Source: Actinomycetales bacterium
GTDB lineage: Bacteria > Actinomycetota > Actinomycetes > Actinomycetales > Dermatophilaceae
DNA: 64,000 nucleotides
Assembly: GCA_016711095.1 (NCBI GenBank)
Contig: JADJTP010000003.1
Span: 744,001-808,000, forward strand
Direction of reading: 5' to 3'
The position numbers and the translations under genes are program-made. Positions 9,735-19,335 of the stretch are shown here, one piece after another. Positions within the stretch are counted from its first letter, which is position 1. The number at the start of each line of letters is the position of its first letter. The notes beneath the pieces are model-generated. The model was not told the origin of the DNA and ran no database searches. It saw only the letters and a program-made list of their open reading frames with translations.

Positions 9735-10669
9735 TCACGGGCAGCCGAGGCCGATGGAGGCGAGGTATTCGCGCGTCTGGATGGCGTTGGGCAGCGGGTG
9801 GGCCTTGTCGCACCCATACATGTCCTGCTCGCAGATGACGTACAGCTCCTTGTCGAGGTCTGCCAGCGCCTCGATCAGCAGGCGCATGTCGGGCTCGCCG
9901 GCGGGTGGTGCAACGGAACACCCAGCGTGGACGGCCTTGACGAACGGCCAGTCCCGCTCGTGGGCCTGCTTCACGAGCGGGGGATCCATGGCCTTGATAT
10001 GGACGTAGGAGATCCGCTCGGGATAGGTGCGACACAACTCCATCGGGTCGCCGTTGCCGTAGACGATGTGCCCGGTGTCAAGGCAGAACCCGACGTATTC
10101 GGGATCGGTGGCCTGGAAGATCCGGTCGATGTCCTCGGGGGTTTCGATGTGCGAGTCACCGTGCGGGTGCAAGACCATCGTCAGGCCGTAGTCCTGCTTC
10201 ATGATCCGCCCGAGCCGGTCGGCGTTGTGGATATAGAGGTTCCACGCCTCGGTATTGAGGGTGCGCTCGCCGGTGTATTCCCCGGTCTTCTCGTCGCGGA
10301 ACATCGGTGGCAGGTGCACGACGAACTTCGCGCCGACGGCCGCGTGCGTCTGTCCGATGGCCCGGAAGAGGGCCTCGGTATCGGCCCACGCCTCGGCCTT
10401 GTGCAGGATGCCCCAGCCGGTGCCGGCGACCACGGTGAAGCCGTGCTCGTCCATGACGTCCTTCAGCCGCACTGGGTCCTTCGGGAAGTAGCCGAAAGGC
10501 CCGGTCTCCATGACGGAGAACCCGGCGCTCTGCATCTGCCTGAGCGCGGTCCGCCAGTCGATCTGCGTCTCGTCCTCGGGAAACCACACCCCCATTGGTC
10601 CGGGCAGACTCCGATGGTGAGCTTGCCGTAGCGGGAGTCGGTGGTGTTGCGTGCCTTCGGATCGGCCAT
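9735..10669 (-). pseudogene. Inosose dehydratase / isomerase (IolE/IolI-like), one-base frameshift
   Basis: A sugar-phosphate isomerase/epimerase-type TIM barrel, probably acting on inosose. ATG 10669 starts MADPKARNTTDSRYGKLTIG and runs to CPDQWG, where the frame is lost; the rest (VWFPEDETQIDW onward, 280 residues) continues in another frame to the stop at 9735. One extra base in the C run at 10589-10593 would restore a continuous protein of about 311 residues. Metal-site motifs are intact downstream: [32 protein letters not shown] and ICEQDMYG. Everything else looks functional, so a homopolymer sequencing error is more likely than decay. An internal ATG at 10595 could give a shortened product, but this would remove the first barrel strand. 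Confidence 0.88.
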
Positions 10670-10682
10670 GACCCTCCCTCGC

Positions 10683-12182
10683 TCACGTGTTCTGCGGGAA
10701 GCCGAGGTTGAGACCCCCATGGCTGGGGTCGAGCCAGCGCTGGGTAACCGCCTTGGTCCGGGTGAAGAAGTGCACACCCTCGATGCCGTGGGCGTGGCTG
10801 TCCCCGAACAGCGAGGCCTTCCACCCGCCGAAGGAGTAGTAGGCCATCGGCACCGGAATCGGCACATTGATGCCGATCATGCCGACCTGCACCTCGTTCT
10901 GGAAGCGCCGCGCGGCCCCACCGTCGTTGGTGAAGATCGCCGTGCCATTGCCGTAGGGGCTCGAGTTGATCAGCGCCAGCCCCTCGTCATAGGAACCCAC
11001 TCGCACGACCGACAACACCGGGCCGAAGATCTCGTCGGTGTAGATCGACATGTCCGGCGAGACCCTGTCGAAGAGGGTAGGGCCGACGAAGAAGCCACCC
11101 GGCTCCCCGTGGAACTCGCCGTCACGGCCATCGACGACGAGCTCGGCGCCGGCCGCGGCACCTTGTTCGATGTAGCCGACGATCCGGTCCCGGGCCTGGC
11201 CGGTGACGATCGGACCCATGTCACAGCCCGTCGTGCCGTCGCCGGTGGTGAGGGTCGCCATCCGCTCGGTGATCTTGACAACGAGCTCGTCGGCGATCGA
11301 CTCAACCGCCAGCAGCACCGAGATCGCCATGCAGCGCTCCCCCGCCGAACCGAAGCCCGCGTTGACTGCAGCATCGGCCGCCAGGTCAAGGTCGGCATCG
11401 GGGAGCACGAGCATGTGGTTCTTCGCGCCGCCGAGCGCCTGGACCCGTTTGCCGTTGGCGGTGCCCCTCTCGTAGACGTACTTCGCGATCGGGGTCGAGC
11501 CGACGAAGGAGATCGCCTTGACCGTGCCGTTGTCCAGGAGCGCATCGACGGCTTCCTTGTCGCCATGCACGACGTTCATGACCCCGTCGGGCAGACCGGC
11601 CTCACGCCAGAGCTCAGCGACTGCGTTGACCACGGATGGGTCCTTCTCCGACGGCTTGATGACGACGGCGTTACCGCATGCGACAGCGATCGGCACGAAC
11701 CACATCGGCACCATGGCCGGGAAGTTGAAGGGCGAGATGACGCCGACAACGCCGAGCGGCTGCAGGATCGAATAGGCGTCAACGCCGGTGGAGACATTCT
11801 CGGAATAGCCGCCTTTGAGCAAATGGGGTATGCCGCAGGCAAACTCGGCAACCTCAAGCCCTCGGGTCACCTCGCCGATCGCATCGGAGGTCACCTTGCC
11901 GTGCTCCGCGGTGATGAGGGCGGCGATGCGCTCCTTGTTGTCGTTGAGCAATTGCCGAAAGGCGAACAGCACCTGAGTGCGCTTGGCCAGCGACTCTCGG
12001 CCCCACCGCTCAGCCGCGACAGCGGCCGCGGCGACGATTTCATCGACGAGCTCCGAGCTCGCGAAGTCGACGCGGCCGGTCACCTGTCCGGTCGCCGGGT
12101 TGTAGACGTCGCCGGTGCGTTCCGCAGTCCCCTCCCACGCGGAATGCCCGATGAGATGGGTGATGCGACGCACGCTGCTCAT
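10683..12182 (-). CDS. mmsA: CoA-acylating methylmalonate-semialdehyde dehydrogenase
   Basis: Oxidatively decarboxylates malonate or methylmalonate semialdehyde to acetyl- or propionyl-CoA; in inositol pathways it is IolA, the last step. The 499-residue aldehyde dehydrogenase has the NAD-binding segment SPFNFPAMVPMWFVPIA, KPSEKDP, the FVGSTPIAKY loop, and the catalytic cysteine in GSAGERCMA near residue 285. The C-terminal VPIPVPMAYYSFGGWKAS is typical of MMSDH rather than general ALDHs. Lies between iolB and the iolE-like gene; a 71-base gap upstream holds a small inverted repeat. Confidence 0.94.
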   Translation of the reverse strand: MSSVRRITHLIGHSAWEGTAERTGDVYNPATGQVTGRVDFASSELVDEIVAAAAVAAERWGRESLAKRTQVLFAFRQLLNDNKERIAALITAEHGKVTSDAIGEVTRGLEVAEFACGIPHLLKGGYSENVSTGVDAYSILQPLGVVGVISPFNFPAMVPMWFVPIAVACGNAVVIKPSEKDPSVVNAVAELWREAGLPDGVMNVVHGDKEAVDALLDNGTVKAISFVGSTPIAKYVYERGTANGKRVQALGGAKNHMLVLPDADLDLAADAAVNAGFGSAGERCMAISVLLAVESIADELVVKITERMATLTTGDGTTGCDMGPIVTGQARDRIVGYIEQGAAAGAELVVDGRDGEFHGEPGGFFVGPTLFDRVSPDMSIYTDEIFGPVLSVVRVGSYDEGLALINSSPYGNGTAIFTNDGGAARRFQNEVQVGMIGINVPIPVPMAYYSFGGWKASLFGDSHAHGIEGVHFFTRTKAVTQRWLDPSHGGLNLGFPQNT

Positions 12183-12237
12183 GGGGCTGCTCCTGTGGCT
12201 GTCATGTGTTCTTCCATATCAACGCATGCCGTCCATC

Positions 12238-12254
12238 ACGTCAACGCATGACGT
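12238..12254. promoter_or_regulatory. Inverted repeat ACGTCA-N5-TGACGT upstream of mmsA
   Basis: A perfect 6-bp-arm palindrome just upstream of mmsA, in a 71-base gap that also holds two copies of TCAACGCATG (or ATCAACGCATG). It may be an operator or internal promoter element. Assignment to the GntR regulator of this cluster is only a guess. Confidence 0.4.
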
Positions 12255-13177
12255 CAATCACGCTCCGAGCCCGAAAGCGGCAGCCGCGGATCTTGTTCTT
12301 GTCCGGCCCAGGTGTCCCTCACCCAGGCATGCCCGGGGTCGTCACAGATAAGCCACGCGCGCTGATCGCCCGGTCCGGCCATGATGTTGAGGTAGTACAT
12401 GTCGTAGCCGGGCGGGGCCATTGCGGGGCCGTGCCAACCATAGGGAACGAGGACGACGTCGCCGGAATGCACCTCTTCGAGCGTGTCGATGGTCCGCTCA
12501 TCGGTGCCGTAGTTGCGAAGGTACCCCAGGGGTTGGCCCCGCAGGAAGCCGCCCGACGGGCCAGCAGGCTCGCGCCCTCTGGATGCCTCCGGGGCCACCC
12601 GAAACTCGAAGTAGTAGATCTCCTCCAGCGCGGTCTCGACCCCGTCGCGGTCCTCGTCGTGCTTGTGCGGCGGATACGACGACCAGTTCCCTGCCGGCGT
12701 GATGACCTCGCAGGCGATGAGCGAATCGGCCGCCAGGACGGCGGGAGTGCCGAAGTTGTGCACCTGCCGGGTGCTGGCTCCCGCCCCCCGCAGCTCGACG
12801 GGCACCTCGGCTGCGGCCACCCGCCGCACCGGGTATGCCGCCCGCGCCCGCGCGAAAGGGATCGCCAGCCGGCCACCTTCCGGTGCAGTGATCGTCATGC
12901 GGGTGTCCCTCGGGACATAGACCAGGTCGGTGGGCCCGGCGAAGACGTGGGCTCGGCCGGCCAGTTCGAGGTGCTGCCCCGCCACCTCGACGACCGCGGG
13001 CCCGCTCAGCGGCAGCACGATGAATTCGCAGTCGCCCGTGTCGATGGCGCGCGACTCACCCGCGGCGAGCGTGACGGCATACAGGCCGGTGTGTGACCAG
13101 CCTGGGTCTCCCGGACGAATCCGCACGTCCCACCGGTCATCACCGCTGGAGCGGGCGGGGCGAAACCAGTCGTTCAT
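12254..13177 (-). CDS. iolB: 5-deoxy-glucuronate isomerase
   Basis: Isomerises 5-deoxy-glucuronate, the product of IolD, to 2-deoxy-5-keto-gluconate. The 307-residue bicupin shows the family motifs NWSSYPPHKHDED (metal-binding His near residue 185), EEIYYFEFRV, and VLVPYGWHGPAMAPPGYDMYYLNIMAG near residue 270. The frame is open to 13225, but ATG 13177 is preceded by GGAGG at proper distance and matches the family N-terminus (MNDWFRPA). First gene of the leftward iol group, divergent from the GntR gene with about 80 bases between. Confidence 0.95.
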   Translation of the reverse strand: MNDWFRPARSSGDDRWDVRIRPGDPGWSHTGLYAVTLAAGESRAIDTGDCEFIVLPLSGPAVVEVAGQHLELAGRAHVFAGPTDLVYVPRDTRMTITAPEGGRLAIPFARARAAYPVRRVAAAEVPVELRGAGASTRQVHNFGTPAVLAADSLIACEVITPAGNWSSYPPHKHDEDRDGVETALEEIYYFEFRVAPEASRGREPAGPSGGFLRGQPLGYLRNYGTDERTIDTLEEVHSGDVVLVPYGWHGPAMAPPGYDMYYLNIMAGPGDQRAWLICDDPGHAWVRDTWAGQEQDPRLPLSGSERD

Positions 13178-13235
13178 GGGTGACCTCCGGACACGAGGGT
13201 GCCCCACGCCTGCGCGTCGTGTCAATGTTTGTTAG

Positions 13236-13275
13236 GACATATGATCTTACTCGCAGATGGAGTTGCTGACATATG
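13236..13275. promoter_or_regulatory. Direct repeat GACATATG in the iol divergent region
   Basis: GACATATG occurs at 13236-13243 and 13268-13275, start to start 32 bases, in an AT-rich stretch between iolB and the GntR gene. The word is rare in DNA this GC-rich. A GntR/HutC-type operator here is plausible. The second copy lies inside the first codons of the GntR gene if its start is ATG 13257, or just before it if the start is GTG 13284. Confidence 0.4.
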
Positions 13276-14022
13276 CTCACCTCGTGAGGCAGCTCCCCGT
13301 TCTGATCGACCGTTCCAGCCCGGTCCCGCTCTATCACCAACTCGCCGAGCAACTCACCGCAGCCATCGAAGACAGCGCTCTGCAGCCCGGGGATCCTTTC
13401 GAGAACGAGCTGGCGCTTGCCGACCGGCTCGATCTGTCCCGCCCGACGGTGCGGCGGGCGATCGCCGAACTCGTCGCGCGTGGTCTGCTGGTGCGCCGAC
13501 GCGGCGTGGGCACGGTGGTGGCGAGTGAGGTCATTCATCGCCGCGACGAGCTGACCAGCCTCTACGAGGAACTCGAGCGCAAGGGCCGGAAGCCGTCAAC
13601 GCGGGTGTTGACCATTGACCGGCAAGCCGTCGACCCACACGCCGCCGCGGCCCTGGGCGTTCCCCCGGACACGCCGTTGTTCTTCGTCCAACGCTTGCGT
13701 CTGGCGGGCTCCACCCCGATCGCGCTTCATGCACAACTGGTTGCCACCGCAGTTCAACGACATCTCCACCGAGCAGCTGACCAAGGGCAGCCTGTATGCC
13801 GTCTTGCGAGCGCGGGGGATCCGCCCGGTCGTGGCCCACCAGTCCATCGGAGCTCGGCGCCCACGCGGCGCCGAACGTAAGCGGCTCGGCCTTTCCCCCC
13901 GCGATCCGCTGCTGACGATGACCCGGCGGACGTACGGCGCCTCCGGCGTGGCCCTCGAGTTCGGTGACCACTGCTATCGGTTTGACCACTACGCCTTCGA
14001 TGTAACCGTTCACGAGCGGTGA
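13257..14022 (+). pseudogene. GntR/HutC-family regulator, one-base frameshift
   Basis: Probable transcriptional regulator of the inositol genes. The N-terminal winged helix is clear: PLYHQLAEQLTAAIEDSALQPGDPF then LDLSRPTVRRAIAELVARGLLVRRRGVGT. The UTRA effector domain begins in the same frame and breaks at ...GSTPIALH; it resumes one frame over as MHNWLPPQFNDIS and ends LEFGDHCYRFDHYAFDV, typical of UTRA. Removing one T of the TT at 13727-13728 joins the halves into about 254 residues. Both halves look well conserved, so a sequencing indel is the simplest reading. GTG 13284 is an alternative start. Followed by the transaldolase-like gene and iolD on the same strand. Confidence 0.87.
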
Positions 14023-14053
14023 CCATCGAGGGTCCGCCCCTTACGGAGGAACC

Positions 14054-15124
14054 ATGACAGGCACCTCGTCGCCCCTGTGGACGATGACCCAATCGACGCC
14101 GACGGCCTTGTGGAACGACTCGGCCAACCCGACGGAGCTGGCCCAGTCGATCGCTTGGGGCGCCGTCGGAGCGACCTGCAACCCGGTCATCGCGGTGGCC
14201 TGTATCAAAGCGGATCTGCCTCGCTGGACCGAGCGGATCCGTGCGATCGCCGCCGAACGTCCGAGGGCCACCGAGGCGCAGATCGGCTGGCAGGTCGTCC
14301 AGGAGATCTCGATCGAAGCCGCCCACCTGCTCAGACCGGCGTTCGAGCGCTTCGGGGGACGCAACGGACGCGTGTCGATGCAGACCGACCCCCGGCTGCA
14401 CCGAGATCCGGTGGCCCTCGTCGACCAGGCGGTCCACTTTTCCGGGCTGGCCCCCAATGTCATCGTCAAGATCCCCGCCACGGCCGTCGGCATTCGCGCC
14501 ATCGAGGATGCGGTGGCCTGGGGGGTGTCCATCAATGTCACGGTCTCGTTCACTGTCTCCCAGGCCATCGCCGCGGCCGAGGCGATCGAGCGCGGGATGG
14601 CGGCCCGAGCCGCCGCCGGACACGATGTCACCCACATGGGTCACGTCGTGACCCTCATGGTCGGCCGGCTCGACGACTGGCTCAAGGACGCCGTGGCTCG
14701 GGACGGGATCGACATCGACCCGGCCGCCCTCGAGTGGGGTGGTGTTGCGGCATTCAAGAGGGCGTATGCCGTCTTCCAGGAGCGCGGGTTCCGCTCACGG
14801 CTGCTCTCTGCCGCCTTTCGGAACTCGTTGCAGTGGAGCGAGTTCATCGGTGGCGACGTGGTCATCTCGCCTCCCTTCGGCTGGCAGCAGCGGTTCCAGG
14901 CCAGCGGGCACGACCCGCAGCCGCGGATGGACATCCCCGTCGATCCGGCGATCCTGGCGGCCCTGCTCAGGATTGCCGACTTCCGCGCGGCGTATGACCC
15001 AGAGGGCCTGACGCCGGCTCAGTTCGACGACTTCGGCGCGACCCGCAAGACCCTTCGGCAGTTCTTGGGCGCCGATGAAGAGCTCGATCAGCTCGTGCGC
15101 GACGTCCTCATCCCGGCACCCTGA
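14054..15124 (+). CDS. Transaldolase-family protein of the inositol cluster
   Basis: A 356-residue Schiff-base aldolase-fold protein. The segment LAPNVIVKIPATAVGIRAIEDAV matches the transaldolase active-site strand, with the Lys of VKIPAT as the likely Schiff-base residue. The N-terminal SANPTELAQSIAWGAVGATCNPVI resembles the transaldolase 'T-x-NP' opening; NVTVSFTVSQAIAAAEAI follows the usual pattern. It is well preceded by GGAGG and lies 15 bases before iolD, so it belongs to the inositol operon. No iolJ (class II DKGP aldolase) or iolC kinase is visible in the window, so an aldolase role on the phosphorylated intermediate is conceivable but unproven. Confidence 0.85.
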   Translation: MTGTSSPLWTMTQSTPTALWNDSANPTELAQSIAWGAVGATCNPVIAVACIKADLPRWTERIRAIAAERPRATEAQIGWQVVQEISIEAAHLLRPAFERFGGRNGRVSMQTDPRLHRDPVALVDQAVHFSGLAPNVIVKIPATAVGIRAIEDAVAWGVSINVTVSFTVSQAIAAAEAIERGMAARAAAGHDVTHMGHVVTLMVGRLDDWLKDAVARDGIDIDPAALEWGGVAAFKRAYAVFQERGFRSRLLSAAFRNSLQWSEFIGGDVVISPPFGWQQRFQASGHDPQPRMDIPVDPAILAALLRIADFRAAYDPEGLTPAQFDDFGATRKTLRQFLGADEELDQLVRDVLIPAP

Positions 15125-15138
15125 CGAGAGGCGCAACG

Positions 15139-17037
15139 ATGACCGAGACCATCCGACTGACCGTCGCCCAGGCCCTCGTGCGGTTCCTCACCGCCCAATT
15201 CTCCGAACGCGACGGCGTGCGGCAGCGCCTCGTCACGGGGATCTTCGGCATCTTCGGCCACGGCAACGTGGCCGGCGTCGGCCAAGCCCTGCTGCAAGCC
15301 ACCATCGACCGGGAGCGCGACCCCGCTGCGGCTGACCTGCCCTACTTCCTGGCCCGTAACGAACAGGGCGCCGTGCACGCGGCGGCCGCCTTTGCCCGCA
15401 CGCGACACCGCCTCCAGACGATGGCCGTCACCACTTCGATCGGCCCCGGAGCAACGAACATGATCACGGGCGCCGCGCTGGCCACCACCAACCGGATCCC
15501 AGTGCTGCTCCTGCCCTCAGATCAGTTCGCTACCCGCCGTCCCGACCCGGTGTTGCAGCAACTGGAGGACCCGGGCACGCTGGACGTGTCGGTCAACGAC
15601 GCCTTCCGCCCCGTGTCACGCTTCTTCGACCGGATCAACCGCCCGGAGCAGCTCATCCCGTCGCTGCTGGGCGCGATGCGGGTGCTGACCGACCCTGCTG
15701 ACACCGGTGCCGTCACGATCTGCCTCCCCCAAGATGTCCAGGCCGAGGCGTTCGATTGGCCGGTGGCGCTCTTCCGTGAGCGGGTGTGGCACGTCGGTCG
15801 GCCCGTCCCCGAGCCCGCCGCTCTGGCGCGTGCGGTGGAGATCATCCGTTCGGCGAGCCGCCCGCTCATCGTGGCCGGAGGGGGCGTCGTCTACGCCGAG
15901 GCGTCCCTGCAGCTGCGGGCGTTTGCCACCGCCACGGGCATTCCGGTCGCCGATACCCACGCCGGCAAGGGGGCGATCAACTGGGACCACCCCAGCGCCG
16001 TCGGCGGGGTCGGCTCGACCGGGACCACGGCAGCCAATGCCCTGGCCCGGCGGGCCGACGTCGTCATCGGCATCGGCACCCGCTATTCGGACTTCACGAC
16101 GGCAAGCCACACGATCTTCGCCGGCCCGGACGTGCGCTTCGTCAACATCAACACGCTGCGGTTCGACGCGGCGAAGCACTCGGCGACCATGGTTGTGGCC
16201 GACGCCCGGGAAGCGCTCACGGCACTCACCGGCGCCCTCGACGGCTGGAATGTCGAGGCGGCACACCGGCGGGAGGCCATCGAGCTGACCGCGGCCTGGC
16301 AGCAGGTGGTGCACGAGTGCTATCACCGGGGCCAGACCCCGCTGCCGGCCCAGACCGAGGTCTTCGGGGCGCTCAACGGGCTCATGGGCCCGGAGGACGT
16401 CATCATCAGCGCGGCGGGCTCGATGCCGGGTGACCTCCAATGTCTTTGGCGCGCAACGTCTCCCGTGCAGTACCACGTGGAGTATGCCTACTCGTGCATG
16501 GGCTATGAGATCCCAGCCGCACTGGGAGCCAGACTCGCCCTGGGCGACGACCACGAGGTGGTGGCGATCGTCGGCGACGGCAGCTATCAGATGATGCCCA
16601 TGGAGATCGCGACGATCGTCTCCGAGGGGCTCAAGGTGATCATTGTCCTGCTGCAGAACCACGGTTTCGCCTCGATCGGCGGCCTGTCCGAGTCGCGGGG
16701 GTCGCAACGGTTCGGCACCCAGTACCGCATGCGCAACCGGACCTCGGGGAGGTTGGACGGCGAGCATGTGCCTTTCGACCTGGCCGCCAACGCGGCGAGC
16801 TGGGGGGCCGACGTGCTGCGCTGCGCGACCATCGCCGACTTCCGGGCCAACTACGCCAAGGCCGTCGCGTCCGAGCACACCACGGTCCTCTACATCGAGA
16901 CCGATCTCCACGGGCCGAATCCGCCCGGTTCGGCGTGGTGGGACGTGCCAGTCTCCGAAGTGTCCACCCTGCCGAGCACCCAAACGGCCTACGACGAGTA
17001 CGTCCGCGAGCGCCGGGCCCAGCGGCACTATCTCTGA
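15139..17037 (+). CDS. iolD: 3D-(3,5/4)-trihydroxycyclohexane-1,2-dione acylhydrolase
   Basis: ThDP-dependent ring-opening hydrolase giving 5-deoxy-glucuronate in inositol catabolism. The 632-residue protein has the IolD signature IFGIFGHGNVAGVGQAL near residue 35, the N-terminal pyrimidine-domain ARNEQGAVHAAAAFAR, a central domain with GGGVVYAEA and DTHAGKGAINWDHP, and the C-terminal ThDP motif VGDGSYQMMPMEIATIVSEGLKVIIV ending in NHGFASIGG. The central domain includes IGIGTRYSDF. Start at ATG 15139 after AGAGG. It ends 13 bases from the convergent purC. Confidence 0.96.
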   Translation: MTETIRLTVAQALVRFLTAQFSERDGVRQRLVTGIFGIFGHGNVAGVGQALLQATIDRERDPAAADLPYFLARNEQGAVHAAAAFARTRHRLQTMAVTTSIGPGATNMITGAALATTNRIPVLLLPSDQFATRRPDPVLQQLEDPGTLDVSVNDAFRPVSRFFDRINRPEQLIPSLLGAMRVLTDPADTGAVTICLPQDVQAEAFDWPVALFRERVWHVGRPVPEPAALARAVEIIRSASRPLIVAGGGVVYAEASLQLRAFATATGIPVADTHAGKGAINWDHPSAVGGVGSTGTTAANALARRADVVIGIGTRYSDFTTASHTIFAGPDVRFVNINTLRFDAAKHSATMVVADAREALTALTGALDGWNVEAAHRREAIELTAAWQQVVHECYHRGQTPLPAQTEVFGALNGLMGPEDVIISAAGSMPGDLQCLWRATSPVQYHVEYAYSCMGYEIPAALGARLALGDDHEVVAIVGDGSYQMMPMEIATIVSEGLKVIIVLLQNHGFASIGGLSESRGSQRFGTQYRMRNRTSGRLDGEHVPFDLAANAASWGADVLRCATIADFRANYAKAVASEHTTVLYIETDLHGPNPPGSAWWDVPVSEVSTLPSTQTAYDEYVRERRAQRHYL

Positions 17038-17049
17038 ACGCAGGACGGC

Positions 17050-17970
17050 TCAGGTGAGCGCCGTGCCGGTGATCCTTTGGTAGGCCTCGAGGTAACGCTC
17101 CCTGGTCTGTTCGACGACCTCGTCGGGCAGCGCTGGGGGCGCCTGCCCCGAGTCCTTGTCCCAGCCGCTGGCCGGTGAGGTCAGCCAGTCCCGGACGAAC
17201 TGTTTGTCAAACGACGGCTGTGGCTGGCCGGGTTTCCACTGATCAGCCGGCCAGAAGCGCGAGGAGTCGGGGGTCAGCACCTCGTCGGCAAGCACGATGA
17301 GCGGACCACCGGTGTGGTCTTGTCGGGTGCGGTCGATGCCGAACTCGACCTTCGTGTCGGCGATGAGGATTCCCTTGCCGGCCGCGATCTCGTTACCCCG
17401 GGCCAGGATGCGTCGGGTGAGGACATCGAGGCGGGACGCGACCTGGATGCCGACGACACCCTGGACCTGCGTGATCGTCATCGGTTCGTCGTGCCCGCCG
17501 ATCGGCGCCTTCGTCGTCGGGGTGAAGATCGTGACGGGGAGCTTCGAGCCGTCGCTGAGCCCCGTGGGCAGCGGCACGCCGGACACCGTGCCGGCGTCGC
17601 GGTATTCCGCCAGCGCACTGCCGGTGAGATAGGCCCGGGCGATGCACTCGACGGGGAGCATCTCCAACCGACGCACCAACACCGCCCGCCCGGCCACCGC
17701 GGCGGGGACGTCGGTCGACAGGAGGTGGTTCTCGAGCCCGTCGAGGCGGTCGAACCACCACAGGGACAGCTGGGTGAGGACCTTGCCCTTGTCGGGGATC
17801 GGTGTGTCGATGACGTAGTCGTAGGCGGAGACCCGATCCGAGGCGACCAGGAGCACCTCGTCGTCACGCCGCGCTCCGGTCACCGGGTCGATCGGCACAT
17901 AGAGGTCACGCACCTTGCCGGTGTACAGGTGCTCATAGCCGGGCAAGGTCGCCGGCTGCTCGTTGGTCAT
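17050..17970 (-). CDS. purC: SAICAR synthetase
   Basis: Joins aspartate to CAIR in purine synthesis. The 306-residue protein starts LPGYEHLYTGKVRDLY, the conserved KVRDLY nucleotide loop, and shows ASDRVSAYDYVI, ECIARAYLTGSALAEY, the IADTKVEFG motif and EVLTPDSSRFWPADQW. Length matches the eukaryote/actinobacterial form. Its ATG overlaps the purD stop by four bases (ATGA), so the two are cotranscribed and probably translationally coupled. Confidence 0.97.
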   Translation of the reverse strand: MTNEQPATLPGYEHLYTGKVRDLYVPIDPVTGARRDDEVLLVASDRVSAYDYVIDTPIPDKGKVLTQLSLWWFDRLDGLENHLLSTDVPAAVAGRAVLVRRLEMLPVECIARAYLTGSALAEYRDAGTVSGVPLPTGLSDGSKLPVTIFTPTTKAPIGGHDEPMTITQVQGVVGIQVASRLDVLTRRILARGNEIAAGKGILIADTKVEFGIDRTRQDHTGGPLIVLADEVLTPDSSRFWPADQWKPGQPQPSFDKQFVRDWLTSPASGWDKDSGQAPPALPDEVVEQTRERYLEAYQRITGTALT

Positions 17971-19268
17971 GAGCCACTCCCTGGGATCCTGATCTCACCG
18001 CGGGCGGCGGCGAGCGCGATATCGGACCGATAGTGCCCGCCGTCGAGGCTCACGAACGACAAAGCCCCGTATGCCGCGTCCCTGGCCTCGGTGAGGTCGG
18101 CACCGAGCGCCACGACGCCCAGCACCCGACCCCCGGCTGACACCAGCTGCCCGTCGTCGGCGCGCCGGGTGCCGGCGTGCAGCAGCCAGGCCCCCTGCGC
18201 CGTTGCCGCGACAGCCGCGTCGCCCAGCCCGTCGAGCTGATCTCCGGTCCGCGGCGCGCTCGGATAGCCCGCCGCCGCCAAGACGACGGTCACCGCCGCC
18301 TCCGGACGGTGGTGCAGGTCATCCAGATCGTCGAGGCGGCCCGTGGCGGCGGCATACAGCAAACCCCCGAGCGGGGTCAGCAGGCGAGCGAGGGACACCT
18401 GACCATCGGGGTCGCCGAAACGCGCGTTGAACTCCACGACCCGCGGCCCGCGCGAGGTCATGGCGAGCCCGACGTAGAGGGTGCCGACGAACGGGGTGCC
18501 GCGCCGGTACATTTCGTCGACGGTCGGTTGGGCGATGTGCTCGATGACCCAGTCAGTCAGGTGAGCGGGCGCCCAGGGCAGCGGCGAATAGGCACCCATC
18601 CCGCCGGTGTTGGGGCCGGTGTCGCCGTCGCCCACGCGTTTGAAGTCCTGAGCGGGGGCGAGCGCCCGGACCGCGGTGCCGTCACAGATGCAGAAGACCG
18701 AGACCTCCGGCCCATCGAGGAACTCCTCGACGATGAGGCGCCCGCCGGGTTTGTCCAGACAGTCCCGGGCGTGCTCCAGAGCGGCCGACCGGTCATCAGT
18801 GACGACGACACCTTTGCCGGCGGCGAGCCCGTCGTCCTTGACCACATGCGGCGCGCCGAGGGCGTCGAGGGCCGCCGCGACCTCCGCGATGGTCGTGCAG
18901 ACGTGGGCGAGCGCCGTCGGCACCCCGGCAGCCGCCATGACCTCCTTGGCGAAGGACTTGCTTCCCTCCAGCCGCGCGGCGCCGGCATCGGGGCCATAGA
19001 CGGCGAACCCCGCGGCGCGAAGCGCGTCGCCCACTCCCGCGACGAGCGGCGCTTCGGGCCCGACGACGACGAGATCGACCACGTGCCGCCGCGCCAAATC
19101 CAGCACGGCCCCGGCGTCGCAGACGTCGGCGATCGGCTCGCAGGGGGCGATTTCGGCGATGCCCGGATTGCCGGGAGCGGCGAGCACGGCGCGCACGTCC
19201 GGATCGGCGAGCAGGCCGCGGACGAGAGCATGCTCACGGGCACCCGAACCCAGCACGATGACCTTCAC
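17967..19268 (-). CDS. purD: Phosphoribosylamine-glycine ligase
   Basis: ATP-grasp enzyme making GAR from phosphoribosylamine and glycine. The 433-residue protein starts MKVIVLGSGAREHALV and shows VVGPEAPLVAGVGDALRAAG, VVKDDGLAAGKGVVV, the EEFLDGPEVSVF segment, NTGGMGAYSPLPWAP and VEFNARFGDPDGQV (metal and ATP residues). The central 'A-domain' loop and C-terminal domain are complete. Divergent from the helicase gene across 144 bases. Confidence 0.97.
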   Translation of the reverse strand: MKVIVLGSGAREHALVRGLLADPDVRAVLAAPGNPGIAEIAPCEPIADVCDAGAVLDLARRHVVDLVVVGPEAPLVAGVGDALRAAGFAVYGPDAGAARLEGSKSFAKEVMAAAGVPTALAHVCTTIAEVAAALDALGAPHVVKDDGLAAGKGVVVTDDRSAALEHARDCLDKPGGRLIVEEFLDGPEVSVFCICDGTAVRALAPAQDFKRVGDGDTGPNTGGMGAYSPLPWAPAHLTDWVIEHIAQPTVDEMYRRGTPFVGTLYVGLAMTSRGPRVVEFNARFGDPDGQVSLARLLTPLGGLLYAAATGRLDDLDDLHHRPEAAVTVVLAAAGYPSAPRTGDQLDGLGDAAVAATAQGAWLLHAGTRRADDGQLVSAGGRVLGVVALGADLTEARDAAYGALSFVSLDGGHYRSDIALAAARGEIRIPGSGS

Positions 19269-19335
19269 GCGGCCAGCCTAGTTTCCGTTCATGTCCTTCG
19301 CAGGCACCCCGGCTGCGGCGCCGGCGCATACGGCT

